This document shows, piece after piece, positions 1 through 7,118 of a DNA stretch of 20,787 bases. The stretch lies in NCBI GenBank assembly GCA_900551815.1, contig URXE01000042.1:1-20787 (forward strand). Reading direction: 5' to 3'. This DNA is from an uncultured Collinsella sp. GTDB lineage: Bacteria > Actinomycetota > Coriobacteriia > Coriobacteriales > Coriobacteriaceae. Numbering within the stretch: the first letter of the stretch is position 1; each line of letters begins with the position of its first letter. The notes below the pieces were generated by a model, which worked only from the letters and a program-made list of their open reading frames with translations, was not told the DNA's origin and made no database searches. The translations under genes were made by a program, and so were the position numbers.

Positions 1-91
1 TGCGAACCTCCAGTCCGGACCGCCCCGCGGTCCAACTTTCTGTCCGCACCCCCCAAAAGCTGTTATCCAGGAACTATTTCACCGCAACTTA
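1..91. repeat. Left copy of a dispersed repeat (inverted at window end)
   Basis: Positions 1-53 are identical to the reverse complement of 20735-20787. A second identical block of 18 nt (74-91) matches the reverse complement of 20696-20713. The roughly 20-30 nt between the blocks differ. The outer block contains a small palindrome (GGACCG, loop CCCCG, CGGTCC) and a GGACAG-type motif read on the minus strand. No transposase gene accompanies it. It is probably a dispersed intergenic element, and the window edges probably coincide with assembly breaks inside it. That origin is inference. Confidence 0.85.
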
Positions 92-137
92 TTTGGTGAT
101 GCTTGGGTGGTGGTGGCGCACGGAGTCGTGGTGTGAT

Positions 138-168
138 TTGCGTCGGTGTCCGCGCGGCTCGGTATACT
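138..168 (+). promoter_or_regulatory. Candidate promoter of the helicase gene
   Basis: A perfect -10 hexamer TATACT lies at 163-168. The best -35 candidate is TTGCGT at 138-143, but its 19-nt spacer is long. The start codon lies about 60 nt downstream. The -10 is convincing and the -35 is weak. Confidence 0.45.
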
Positions 169-229
169 GGTACGGCTCAAACTATGGCGCTGCCCGCAGG
201 CGCGCCGTTCGTCAGATGAGGAGTCGCCC

Positions 230-3130
230 ATGACCCAGCCCCTGCCCTGGGAAAAGAACGCTGCCGCGCTCGTGCCGCCCGCGCCGGAACCCGTGCCGCT
301 CGATGCGTACACCGCCCCCGCCGCGCCGGAACCCGAGCTCGTTCCGCTCGACATCTACGACGCCCCGGCTCCGGCGCCCAAACCAGCCAAGCCGCTCGTC
401 GATATCGATAGTCTGAACCCCGCCCAGCGCGAGGCGGTCCTGACCACCGAGGGTCCGTTGCTGGTCCTTGCCGGCGCCGGCTCGGGCAAGACCCGCGTCT
501 TGACCTTCCGCATCGCACATATGCTCGGCGACCTGGGCGTTAAGCCCTGGCAGATCCTTGCCATCACGTTTACCAACAAGGCCGCGGCCGAGATGCGCGA
601 GCGTCTGGCGGCACTCATTCCCAGCGGTACCCGCGGCATGTGGGTGTGCACCTTCCATGCTATGTGCGTGCGCATGCTGCGCGAGGACGCTGACCTGCTG
701 GGCTACACCGGTCAGTTCACCATCTACGATGACGACGATTCCAAGCGCATGGTGCGCGATATTATGCAGGCGCTCGGTATCGAGCAAAAGCAATTTCCCA
801 TCAATATGATCCGCAGCAAGATCAGTTCGGCCAAAAACGCCATGATCGGGCCCGAGGACATGCTCAAATCCGCCGACAGCCCCAACGACAAAAAGGCCGC
901 GCAGGTCTACCTGGAGCTGGAGCGCCGCCTGCGCGCCGCCAACGCGATGGACTTCGACGACCTGCTCGTGCGCACGCTCGAGCTGCTGCGCACCCGCCCC
1001 GAGGTGCTCGACAAGTACCAGGAGCGCTTCCGCTACATTAGCGTCGACGAGTACCAGGACACCAACCACGTCCAGTACGAGATCGCCAACCTGCTGGCCG
1101 CCAAGTACCAAAACCTCATGGTCGTGGGCGATGACGACCAGTCCATTTATAGCTGGCGTGGCGCCGACATCACCAATATCCTGGACTTTGAGAAGGACTT
1201 TAAAGACTGCAAGACCGTCAAGCTGGAGCAGAACTATCGCTCTACGGGCCATATCCTGAGCGCCGCCAACGCCGTGGTGCGTCACAACTCGCAGCGCAAG
1301 GACAAGCGCCTGTTTACGGCCGAGGGCGACGGCGAGAAGATCCAGGCCTTCCAGGCAAGCGATGAGCGCGACGAGGGTCGCTGGATTGCCGGCGAGATCG
1401 AAAAGCTGCACTCCAAGGGTACGAGTTACGACGACATCGCTGTGTTCTACCGCACCAACGCCCAGTCGCGTATTCTCGAAGATATGTTTCTGCGCGCGGG
1501 CGTGCCCTACAAGATCGTGGGCGGCACGCGATTCTTCGACCGTGCCGAGATCCGCGACGTCATGGCTTACCTCAAGATGATTGTGAACCCGGCCGACGAG
1601 ATGAGCGTCAAGCGCGTCATCAACACGCCGCGCCGCGGCATCGGCTCCACCTCGATCCAAAAGATCGAGCGGCTGGCGCGCGACAACCGTTGCTCGTTCT
1701 TCCAGGCCTGCGAGATCGCAACAGCCGAGACGGGCATGTTTAGCGCCAAGGTGCGCAATGGCCTGTCGAGCTTTGTGTCGCTGGTGCGCGAGGGTCGCCG
1801 CATGGACGGCGAGCTTAAGGACGTCGTCGAGATGATTGTCGATAAGACGGGCCTGCTGCAGGCTTTCCGCGCCGAGGGCACCATGGAGTCCGAGAGCCGC
1901 GCCGAGAACATCCAGGAATTCCTGGGCGTTGCCGCCGAATTTGAGGAGACGCACGAGGATATCGAAGGCACGCTCGAGAGCTTGGAAGAGCTGCGCGCTG
2001 CTGGTGTTGCCGATGTGCCCGCCGACGTTGAGCCCGAGCCCGTTGTGGTGAGCGCGCCTGCGCCCGAGCCCGGCCCGTCTGCGCCTGTGTCTTCGTTTGA
2101 GGCGCTCGTTGGCGCGCGTGATGCCGCGGGTTCCAATCCGCTCGATAGCCTGGCGGCCCCGGCGCTCTCGCCGCAGGATGCCCTGGCTGCCGCCATCGCG
2201 GGCAACGCGTATGCCGCGCCGACTGAGCTGCCGGCGGGCGCCGTGCATGCCGACGAGATCGAGCGCACCTACGGTCCGCTCACCTGCAAGGCGCTGCCGG
2301 CACTCATGGAGTGGCTGGCCCTGCGCTCCGACTTGGATTCCCTGGCCGGCGAGACGCATGCCATTACCATGATGACCATCCACTCCGCCAAGGGCCTGGA
2401 GTTCCCGGCGGTGTTCGTGGCCGGCATGGAGGAGGGTATCTTCCCGCACGTGCACGACTTTGGCGGTAGTGACGATCCGGGCAAGCTCGAGGAGGAGCGC
2501 CGCTTGGCCTACGTCGCCATCACGCGTGCTCGCAAGCGCCTGTTCCTGACCTATGCGGCCACGCGTCGCACCTACGGCTCGACCTCTGCCAATCCGCGCT
2601 CGCGCTTCCTCAACGAGATTCCGTTTGAGGACATCGAGTTTAGCGGTATCGGTTCTGCCGGTTTTGAGGGCACGGGCTGGGAGAAGCGCGGCGACCGTCA
2701 CGGCACGTTTGGCTCGGGTATGGGCTCGGACATGTATGGCGGCAAGGTGTTTGGCTCGCATACGCGCTCGACCGGCGGCTCTGGATCGCGCAGCGGCTCG
2801 AGCTTCGATGACTTCTTTGGCGGCAGCACTTATGGTACCGAGCGCCATCGTGGGGTTTCGCCCGACGCCGGCCGTGTTGCCTCGACCTTTGGCTCGGGCG
2901 CGCCGCGAGCCAAAAAGTCGTCATCCAAGGTATCCCCGACGGTGGAGCGCAAGGTCGATCGCGCCAGCGCATCGCAGGACTTTGCCGCGGGCGATACCGT
3001 GAGTCATAAGACCTTTGGCACGGGCACCGTGATCTCGGTCGCCGGAGACATGATCGAGGTCCAATTCGAAAAGACCGGCCAGACCAAAAAGCTAATGAAG
3101 GGCTTTGCACCGATCGTCAAGCTGTCGTAA
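230..3130 (+). CDS. pcrA: ATP-dependent DNA helicase PcrA/UvrD (SF1)
   Basis: This is a 966-residue superfamily 1A 3'-5' helicase for DNA repair and for clearing replication or transcription blocks. The motifs are in order: LNPAQREAV Q-motif (about 62-70), Walker A AGAGSGKT (81-88), ITFTNKAAAEM, Walker B VDEYQDT (from 272), VGDDDQSIYSWRG, QNYRS, MTIHSAKGLEF (from 715) and YVAITRARKRLFL. The C-terminus (about 920-965) is the Tudor-like domain of PcrA, which binds RNA polymerase in other bacteria; it follows a Gly/Ser-rich linker. Two oddities stand out: an acidic Pro/Ala-rich N-terminal extension of about 60 residues with a duplicated APEP..PLD.Y.AP unit, and a Pro/Ala-rich insertion of about 100 residues (roughly 600-700) before motif V. 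I chose ATG 230 over an upstream in-frame GTG at 146 because GAGGAG sits just before it and homology begins later. Monocistronic. Confidence 0.95.
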   Translation: MTQPLPWEKNAAALVPPAPEPVPLDAYTAPAAPEPELVPLDIYDAPAPAPKPAKPLVDIDSLNPAQREAVLTTEGPLLVLAGAGSGKTRVLTFRIAHMLGDLGVKPWQILAITFTNKAAAEMRERLAALIPSGTRGMWVCTFHAMCVRMLREDADLLGYTGQFTIYDDDDSKRMVRDIMQALGIEQKQFPINMIRSKISSAKNAMIGPEDMLKSADSPNDKKAAQVYLELERRLRAANAMDFDDLLVRTLELLRTRPEVLDKYQERFRYISVDEYQDTNHVQYEIANLLAAKYQNLMVVGDDDQSIYSWRGADITNILDFEKDFKDCKTVKLEQNYRSTGHILSAANAVVRHNSQRKDKRLFTAEGDGEKIQAFQASDERDEGRWIAGEIEKLHSKGTSYDDIAVFYRTNAQSRILEDMFLRAGVPYKIVGGTRFFDRAEIRDVMAYLKMIVNPADEMSVKRVINTPRRGIGSTSIQKIERLARDNRCSFFQACEIATAETGMFSAKVRNGLSSFVSLVREGRRMDGELKDVVEMIVDKTGLLQAFRAEGTMESESRAENIQEFLGVAAEFEETHEDIEGTLESLEELRAAGVADVPADVEPEPVVVSAPAPEPGPSAPVSSFEALVGARDAAGSNPLDSLAAPALSPQDALAAAIAGNAYAAPTELPAGAVHADEIERTYGPLTCKALPALMEWLALRSDLDSLAGETHAITMMTIHSAKGLEFPAVFVAGMEEGIFPHVHDFGGSDDPGKLEEERRLAYVAITRARKRLFLTYAATRRTYGSTSANPRSRFLNEIPFEDIEFSGIGSAGFEGTGWEKRGDRHGTFGSGMGSDMYGGKVFGSHTRSTGGSGSRSGSSFDDFFGGSTYGTERHRGVSPDAGRVASTFGSGAPRAKKSSSKVSPTVERKVDRASASQDFAAGDTVSHKTFGTGTVISVAGDMIEVQFEKTGQTKKLMKGFAPIVKLS

Positions 3131-3137
3131 TCCCGGC

Positions 3138-3267
3138 GGACCTAGGCGGGCGTATGGGGCAACATCGCCTGCTCGGGCAGTCCTGCGCAAGACGGAGGCC
3201 ACATTAAGTGGCCTCCTTTGCGTGCGGAACTCGCGATCGATGTTGCCCCATACGCCCGCCTAGGTCC
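3138..3267 (-). repeat. Palindromic intergenic element, copy 1
   Basis: The outer arms at 3138-3167 and 3238-3267 are perfect 30-nt inverted repeats. On the minus strand the core reads TCGATCGCGAGTTCCGCACG, then a hairpin, then GCAGGACTGCCCGAGCAGG. The central hairpin pairs 3194-3202 with 3208-3216 around a five-base loop and is followed on the plus strand by TTT. The core matches copy 2 (3419-3549), while the outer 27 nt of the arms do not. It may also act as a transcription terminator for the helicase gene, which ends 7 nt upstream. Confidence 0.9.
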
Positions 3268-3348
3268 TTGGGTAACGTTGCTGGACGATCGCTGCTCTGC
3301 TCGTTCGCTTTTTGATCTGGAAAGCCGGGTGGGCTGATGGATAGATAC

Positions 3349-3397
3349 AACAAGGGGCTCTTCCGTTGATGAACGGAAGAGCCCCTTGTTGCGTTTT
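3349..3397 (+). terminator. Rho-independent terminator between convergent genes
   Basis: A perfect 19-bp stem pairs 3349-3367 with 3372-3390 around the tetraloop GATG, followed by GCGTTTT. It lies between the helicase gene (plus) and manA (minus). The T-tract favours plus-strand termination, although the stem could work in both directions. It is flanked symmetrically by the two palindromic elements. Confidence 0.8.
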
Positions 3398-3418
3398 GAT
3401 TGTCGTTACTAGCCAAAG

Positions 3419-3549
3419 GCTCGCCGGGACGGGGCGCGGGGTTTGGTCGATCGCGAGTTCCGCACGAGCCGGAGAGCACTTAATGTGCTCTCCGTGCGAG
3501 CAGGACTGTCCGAGCAGGCGACCAAACCCCGCGCCCCGTCCCGGCGAGC
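3419..3549 (+). repeat. Palindromic intergenic element, copy 2
   Basis: The perfect outer arms are 3420-3446 and 3522-3548, extendable by one pair to 3419/3549. They enclose a 75-nt core that starts TCGATCGCGAGTTCCGCACG and ends GCAGGACTGTCCGAGCAGG. The central hairpin is GGAGAGCAC, loop TTAAT, GTGCTCTCC, against GGAGGCCAC / GTGGCCTCC in copy 1, so two stem positions change with compensation. It lies in the opposite orientation to copy 1 and ends 18 nt from the manA stop. Its hairpin may terminate manA transcription. Confidence 0.9.
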
Positions 3550-3566
3550 GCTCGGGGACCGGTAGC

Positions 3567-4499
3567 TTACAGGTGCGAGACGATCAGTTCCATCTTGCCT
3601 TCGAGGTCGATGGAGCCGACGGTGCTCGGAGCCAGCAGGTGGCTTCCCTTGTGGACGGGGTCGCCGCAGATGGTGCCTTCGCCGTCGATGACCGACAGAC
3701 ACATGAAGGGCCAGCGCTGGTCGAGGGTCTTGCTGCCGTTAACGCGCACGCGATCGACGGTGTAGCAGGGGCAAGATTCGAGCTCGGTCACGCCGTCCAC
3801 CTCGGGTGCGGTCACCGTGCCGTCGGTCGGAGCCTGAGCATCAAAGTTTATGCAGTCGAGGCTCTGCTCAATGTGCAGGGGACGCAGTTTGCCGTCGGTG
3901 CCGGGGCGGTCGTAATCATACAGGCGATACGTCACGTCGCACGACTGCTGCGTTTCCAAAATGAGCGTGCCGGCCTTGATGGCGTGAACGGTACCGGAAT
4001 CAATCTGGAAAAAGTCGCCCTTGTGGATCGGCAGTACGTTGAGCATGTCGTCCCAGCGGCCGTCCTCGATCATCTGCGCGGCCTCGGCGCGGTCATGTGC
4101 GCGCTGGCCGACGATGATCGTGGCACCGGGCTCGCAGTCCAGCACATACCAGCACTCGGTTTTTCCCAGGCTGCCGTTCTCGTGCTTGGCGGCGTACTCG
4201 TCGTTGGGATGAATCTGGATTGAAAGGTCGTCCTTGGCGTCCAGAATCTTAATGAGCAGCGGGAACTCCCTGCCTTCGCAATTGCCAAAGAACTCGCGGT
4301 GCTCGGCCCACAGCCATGACAGCGTGTGACCGGCGTACGGGCCCTCAGCGATCTGGCAGTCGCCGTTGGGATGGGCCGAGATGGCCCAGCACTCACCGAT
4401 GGGCCCCTCGGGAATGTCGTAACCAAATACGGTTTCGAGCTGGCGGCCGCCCCAGATCTTCTCGTGGAAGATCGGCGTCAGTTTAATCAAATCGGACAT
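3567..4499 (-). CDS. manA: Mannose-6-phosphate isomerase, class I
   Basis: This 310-residue cupin-type enzyme interconverts mannose-6-phosphate and fructose-6-phosphate in the cytosol. It has the length of the short Bacillus/Firmicutes type. Recognisable features are the N-terminal PIFHEKIWGG, the metal-site motif QIHPND (Q95, H97), KTECWYVL (E115) and GTVHAI (H172), which together form the zinc site of this family. The start is ATG 4499 (MSDLIKL), with GGGGG 7 nt upstream; the in-frame ATG at 4505 sits too close to that site. It lies 75 nt downstream of the GntR gene on the same strand, so the two are probably cotranscribed. Its place beside a beta-glycoside PTS module suggests mannose or mannoside use, which is inference. 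Confidence 0.93.
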   Translation of the reverse strand: MSDLIKLTPIFHEKIWGGRQLETVFGYDIPEGPIGECWAISAHPNGDCQIAEGPYAGHTLSWLWAEHREFFGNCEGREFPLLIKILDAKDDLSIQIHPNDEYAAKHENGSLGKTECWYVLDCEPGATIIVGQRAHDRAEAAQMIEDGRWDDMLNVLPIHKGDFFQIDSGTVHAIKAGTLILETQQSCDVTYRLYDYDRPGTDGKLRPLHIEQSLDCINFDAQAPTDGTVTAPEVDGVTELESCPCYTVDRVRVNGSKTLDQRWPFMCLSVIDGEGTICGDPVHKGSHLLAPSTVGSIDLEGKMELIVSHL

Positions 4500-4574
4500 A
4501 TTCATACCCCCATTGTGTTGCGCGGGGCGCCGCGTAAAACTGCTCAAAACGAGCGCCCGCGTGACTACAAAAAC

Positions 4575-5291
4575 CTATGCCAACGTTACGTTGTGCAACT
4601 CAAAGCGGTCGCCAACGTTGCGCGAGATCGAATACTCAAAGGCGGCGCCGCTGTCCAAAAAGCCAATTTGGGTGAGCTCGAGCAGGGGAGAGCCAAGTTT
4701 GGTGTCCAGACGCTCGGCTTCTTCCTCGGTTGCTGCCACGGCGCGAATGGTACGGTGGAAGCTCGAAATCTTCAGCCCACATTGCTCGCGGATGAAGCGG
4801 TAGACCGATCCGTACAGATCCTTCTTTTTCAGCCCTGGAATCAGCTCGAGGGGCATGTAGGTGTACTCGATAACGATGGGCTTCTCATCGGCCTGACGCA
4901 CGCGCACGACGTGATAGGCAAAGTCATCCTCGGCAATTCCCAGCTGGGCTGCGATGTCCGCTGGTGGATTAACAATCGAGAAATCGTAGACCACCGAGGT
5001 CACCTTCTCCCCGCGGTGCTCATACGAAAAACCCTGGGCACGGTCGTTTTTTCCCTGGAAAAACGCCTGGCCGGGAAGTCCCGCCGTGTCCTTAACGTAG
5101 GTACCCGATCCACGACGGCTGGTAATAAGACCTTCCTCGGTGATTTGCTCGATAGCTCGTTTGACGGTGATTTTGGAAACGCTATAGAGCTCGCAGAACT
5201 CAACGACGGTGGGAAGCTTATCGCCCGGTTTAAGAGCGCCATCCTCAATACTCCGACGAATATCTGCAGCTATCGCCTCGTATTTGGGAAT
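4575..5291 (-). CDS. GntR/HutC-family regulator (wHTH + UTRA), non-canonical start
   Basis: About 238 residues. The N-terminal winged helix (PKYEAIAADIRRSIEDGALK, SVSKITVKRAIEQI, GLITSRRGSGTYVK; about residues 2-67) is followed by a UTRA effector-binding domain (about 90-238) ending LELTQIGFLDSGAAFEYS. Members bind operators as dimers and release them on sugar-phosphate or similar ligands. No ATG, GTG or TTG codon exists in frame upstream of GTG 5003, and starting there would delete the DNA-binding domain. A perfect AAAGGAGG precedes ATA (5294) and ATT (5291). ATT has the better spacing of 7 nt from GGAGG, so I use it. The gene is divergent from the GH1-PTS operon and upstream of manA, so it is their likely regulator. 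A sequencing error at the start codon is an alternative. Confidence 0.85.
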   Translation of the reverse strand: MPKYEAIAADIRRSIEDGALKPGDKLPTVVEFCELYSVSKITVKRAIEQITEEGLITSRRGSGTYVKDTAGLPGQAFFQGKNDRAQGFSYEHRGEKVTSVVYDFSIVNPPADIAAQLGIAEDDFAYHVVRVRQADEKPIVIEYTYMPLELIPGLKKKDLYGSVYRFIREQCGLKISSFHRTIRAVAATEEEAERLDTKLGSPLLELTQIGFLDSGAAFEYSISRNVGDRFELHNVTLA

Positions 5292-5316
5292 TATGGAACC
5301 TCCTTTCCGACATATT

Positions 5317-5344
5317 TGAATACAAAAGTAAGTATAACCCTCAA
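5317..5344 (-). promoter_or_regulatory. Candidate gntR promoter with internal operator
   Basis: On the minus strand, TTGAGG (5339-5344) and TATTCA (5317-5322) are separated by 16 nt. An inverted repeat ATAC-8-GTAT (5320-5335) fills the spacer, which is a suitable place for autorepression. It contains the octamer TTACTTTT, which recurs on the plus strand at 5358-5365 and 5404-5411. Confidence 0.5.
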
Positions 5345-5402
5345 CAGGGCACCCATATTACTTTTATCTAAGAAGTTCGAGAAAGAAAAAAGAAAAAGAC
5401 GC

Positions 5403-5430
5403 TTTACTTTTAAAATTAGAGCGCTATAGT
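5403..5430 (+). promoter_or_regulatory. Candidate promoter of the GH1-PTS operon
   Basis: TTTACT (5403-5408) and TATAGT (5425-5430) lie 16 nt apart in an AT-rich island that stands out from the GC-rich surroundings. The -35 overlaps a TTACTTTT octamer, which also occurs in the gntR promoter and at 5358. A second weaker candidate is TTGTTT with TATAAC (5510-5515). Confidence 0.5.
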
Positions 5431-5481
5431 TTAAGCAACAAACGGAATCCTACCGCAGAACAGGATTGACTTTTTGGGGCC

Positions 5482-5555
5482 GGTTTTGTTTTGGTGGGTT
5501 GGATATCGGTATAACCGGTGCGCGCCCGCGCCGGATAACCTGCCAAAGCAAACCC
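5482..5555. promoter_or_regulatory. Inverted pair of AACCYRCCAAA boxes upstream of the GH1 gene
   Basis: The minus-strand box AACCCACCAAAACAAAACC is at 5482-5500 and the plus-strand box AACCTGCCAAAGCAAACCC is at 5537-5555. Near-identical boxes, again as an inverted pair, lie upstream of the ROK kinase gene at 9416-9452. Between the two boxes a GC-rich hairpin (5515-5534, 8 bp with one G-U pair, CGCC loop) could form in the leader. Candidate operator of a shared sugar regulator; the protein that binds it is unknown. Confidence 0.55.
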
Positions 5556-5597
5556 GTCTCCAACCGGAAGCTCTAGAACACGAAAGCGAGGACTTTG

Positions 5598-6998
5598 ATG
5601 GCACAGTATCAGCTGCCCAACGACTTCTTCTTTGGCGCTGCTATGTCCGGCCCGCAGACTGAGGGTCAGTGGAACCAGGGCGGCAAGCTCGAGAACCTGT
5701 GGGACACCTGGTCCATCCAGGATCTGGGTTCGTTTTACAACTGCGTTGGCTCTTATGCCGGCAATGACTTTATGGCCAAGTACCAGGAAGACTTTCGCAT
5801 TTTGAGGGACTTGGGCCTGGATACCTATCGCACTTCCATCCAGTGGAGCCGTCTGCTCGATGCCGACGGCAACCTTAATGAGGAGGGCGCTGCGTGGTAT
5901 CACGAGTTGTTCCGCGCTTCTCGCGAGGCCGGCCTGGAGCCGTTTGTCAACTTGTACCACTTTGACATGCCCACCTACCTCTTTAACCGTGGCGGCTGGG
6001 AGAGCCGTGAGGTCGTCGAGGCTTACGCGCATTACGCCGACGTCGCCTTCCACGAGTTTGGCCAGGAGATCAAGTACTGGTTCACCTTTAACGAGCCTAT
6101 CGTCGAGCCCGAGCAGCGCTATCAGGAGGGCGTGTGGTTCCCGCAGCTCCACGACTTCACCCGCGCCCGCACCGTGCAGTATCACATCTCGCTGGCGCAT
6201 GCGCTGGCCGTGGCCAACTATCGTCGCGCCTATGACGAGGGCGCTATTCGCGCCGATGCCAAGATCGGCATGATCAACTGCTTTACCCCGGTCTACACCA
6301 AGGAGAACCCCAGCGAGGCAGACCTCGAGGCCGTGCGTATGACCAGCGGCATCAACAACCGCTGGTGGCTCGACCTCATTACCAAGGGCGAGCTTCCTGC
6401 CGACGTGCTCGACAGCCTAGCCGAGGGCGGCGTTAAGCTCCCGTTCCGTGCCGGCGACCAAGAGATTCTCAAGCAGGGTGTTGTCGACTGGCTTGGCTGC
6501 AACTACTACCACCCCACGCGCGTTCAGGCGCCGGCGAGCAAGATTGACCAGTACGGCCTGCCGCACTTTGCCGACGAGTACGTATGGCCCGACGCCGTTA
6601 TGAACGAGAGCCGCGGTTGGGAGATCTACCCGCAGGGCCTCTACGACTTTGGCATGGACTGCGCCAAGAACTATCCCGATCTTGAGTGGTTCGTTTCCGA
6701 GAACGGCATCGGCATCATGGACGAATACAAGAACCGTGACGCCGAAGGAACCATCCAGGATGACTACCGCGTCGACTTTGTACGCCAGCACCTGGAGTGG
6801 GTTGCCAAGGCAATCGCCGAGGGCGCCAAGTGCCGCGGATACCATTATTGGGCCGTCATCGATAATTGGTCTTGGGCGAATGCCTTTAAGAACCGTTACG
6901 GTTTTGTCGAGGTCGACCTTATGGACGGCTACAAGCGCCGCCTTAAGAAGTCGGCAGCTTGGCTCAAGCAGGTCGCCACGACTCACGTGGTTGATTAG
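5598..6998 (+). CDS. Glycoside hydrolase family 1, probable 6-phospho-beta-glucosidase
   Basis: A 466-residue TIM-barrel enzyme expected to hydrolyse a PTS-imported 6-phospho-beta-glycoside in the cytosol, giving a sugar-6-phosphate plus free aglycone. It has FFFGAAMSGPQTEGQW at the N-terminus, the acid/base glutamate in FTFNEP (E166) and the nucleophile in VSENG (E368). The region SWANAFKNRYGF (S425, K431, Y434) corresponds to the Ser/Lys/Tyr phosphate-binding loop of 6-phospho-glycosidases, but the lysine is one residue earlier than in LacG-type enzymes. The start is ATG 5598, with GAGG 6 nt upstream; TTG 5595 directly before it is less likely. It is the first gene of an operon with EIIC, EIIB and EIIA. 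The true sugar (glucoside, galactoside or mannoside) cannot be told from sequence alone. Confidence 0.9.
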   Translation: MAQYQLPNDFFFGAAMSGPQTEGQWNQGGKLENLWDTWSIQDLGSFYNCVGSYAGNDFMAKYQEDFRILRDLGLDTYRTSIQWSRLLDADGNLNEEGAAWYHELFRASREAGLEPFVNLYHFDMPTYLFNRGGWESREVVEAYAHYADVAFHEFGQEIKYWFTFNEPIVEPEQRYQEGVWFPQLHDFTRARTVQYHISLAHALAVANYRRAYDEGAIRADAKIGMINCFTPVYTKENPSEADLEAVRMTSGINNRWWLDLITKGELPADVLDSLAEGGVKLPFRAGDQEILKQGVVDWLGCNYYHPTRVQAPASKIDQYGLPHFADEYVWPDAVMNESRGWEIYPQGLYDFGMDCAKNYPDLEWFVSENGIGIMDEYKNRDAEGTIQDDYRVDFVRQHLEWVAKAIAEGAKCRGYHYWAVIDNWSWANAFKNRYGFVEVDLMDGYKRRLKKSAAWLKQVATTHVVD

Positions 6999-7003
6999 CG
7001 ACC

Positions 7004-7078
7004 GGGCGAACGCCCAGACTGCGCGCCGCCGCGCGCAACACATGGCACATCTGGTGGCGGAGGGCGACAGACCACCAT
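7004..7078 (+). other. Intercistronic hairpins between GH1 and EIIC genes
   Basis: The 120-nt gap contains GGGCG-AA-CGCCC (7004-7015), a 7-bp stem TGCGCGC with loop CGCC (7020-7037), and a longer TGGTGG...CCACCA pairing ending near 7078. None carries a T-tract, so they look like mRNA stability or processing structures and not terminators. Confidence 0.45.
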
Positions 7079-7118
7079 GCGCATAGGAAAAGGCCGGATT
7101 TGAAAGTTAGGAGCAATC

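Noticed and set aside
212..2848. 878-codon open frame antisense to the helicase gene
   Set aside because: Same codon-bias artefact. No ribosome binding site or recognisable family.
3138..3549. CRISPR array or integron attC sites as explanation of the palindromes
   Set aside because: There are only two copies, in opposite orientation, without spacers or repeats of CRISPR type, and no integrase or R'/R'' core sites are visible.
4575..5003. GTG 5003 as the start of the regulator gene
   Set aside because: It would give a UTRA domain without the DNA-binding domain, although the intact domain is encoded in frame upstream behind a perfect ribosome binding site.
5246..5313. Short leader frame (ATG at 5313, about 22 codons) overlapping the gntR start
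   Set aside because: It is out of frame with gntR, has no ribosome binding site before its ATG, and ends in an unremarkable place. An ATT/ATA start for gntR explains the locus more simply.
4326..5429. 367-codon plus-strand open frame over manA and gntR
   Set aside because: It overlaps two genes with clear protein families on the minus strand and runs through their promoter region.
5515..5534. LicT/BglG-type RNA antiterminator in the GH1 leader
   Set aside because: The hairpin is GC-rich without the conserved RAT features or a following terminator, and no BglG-family gene is present.
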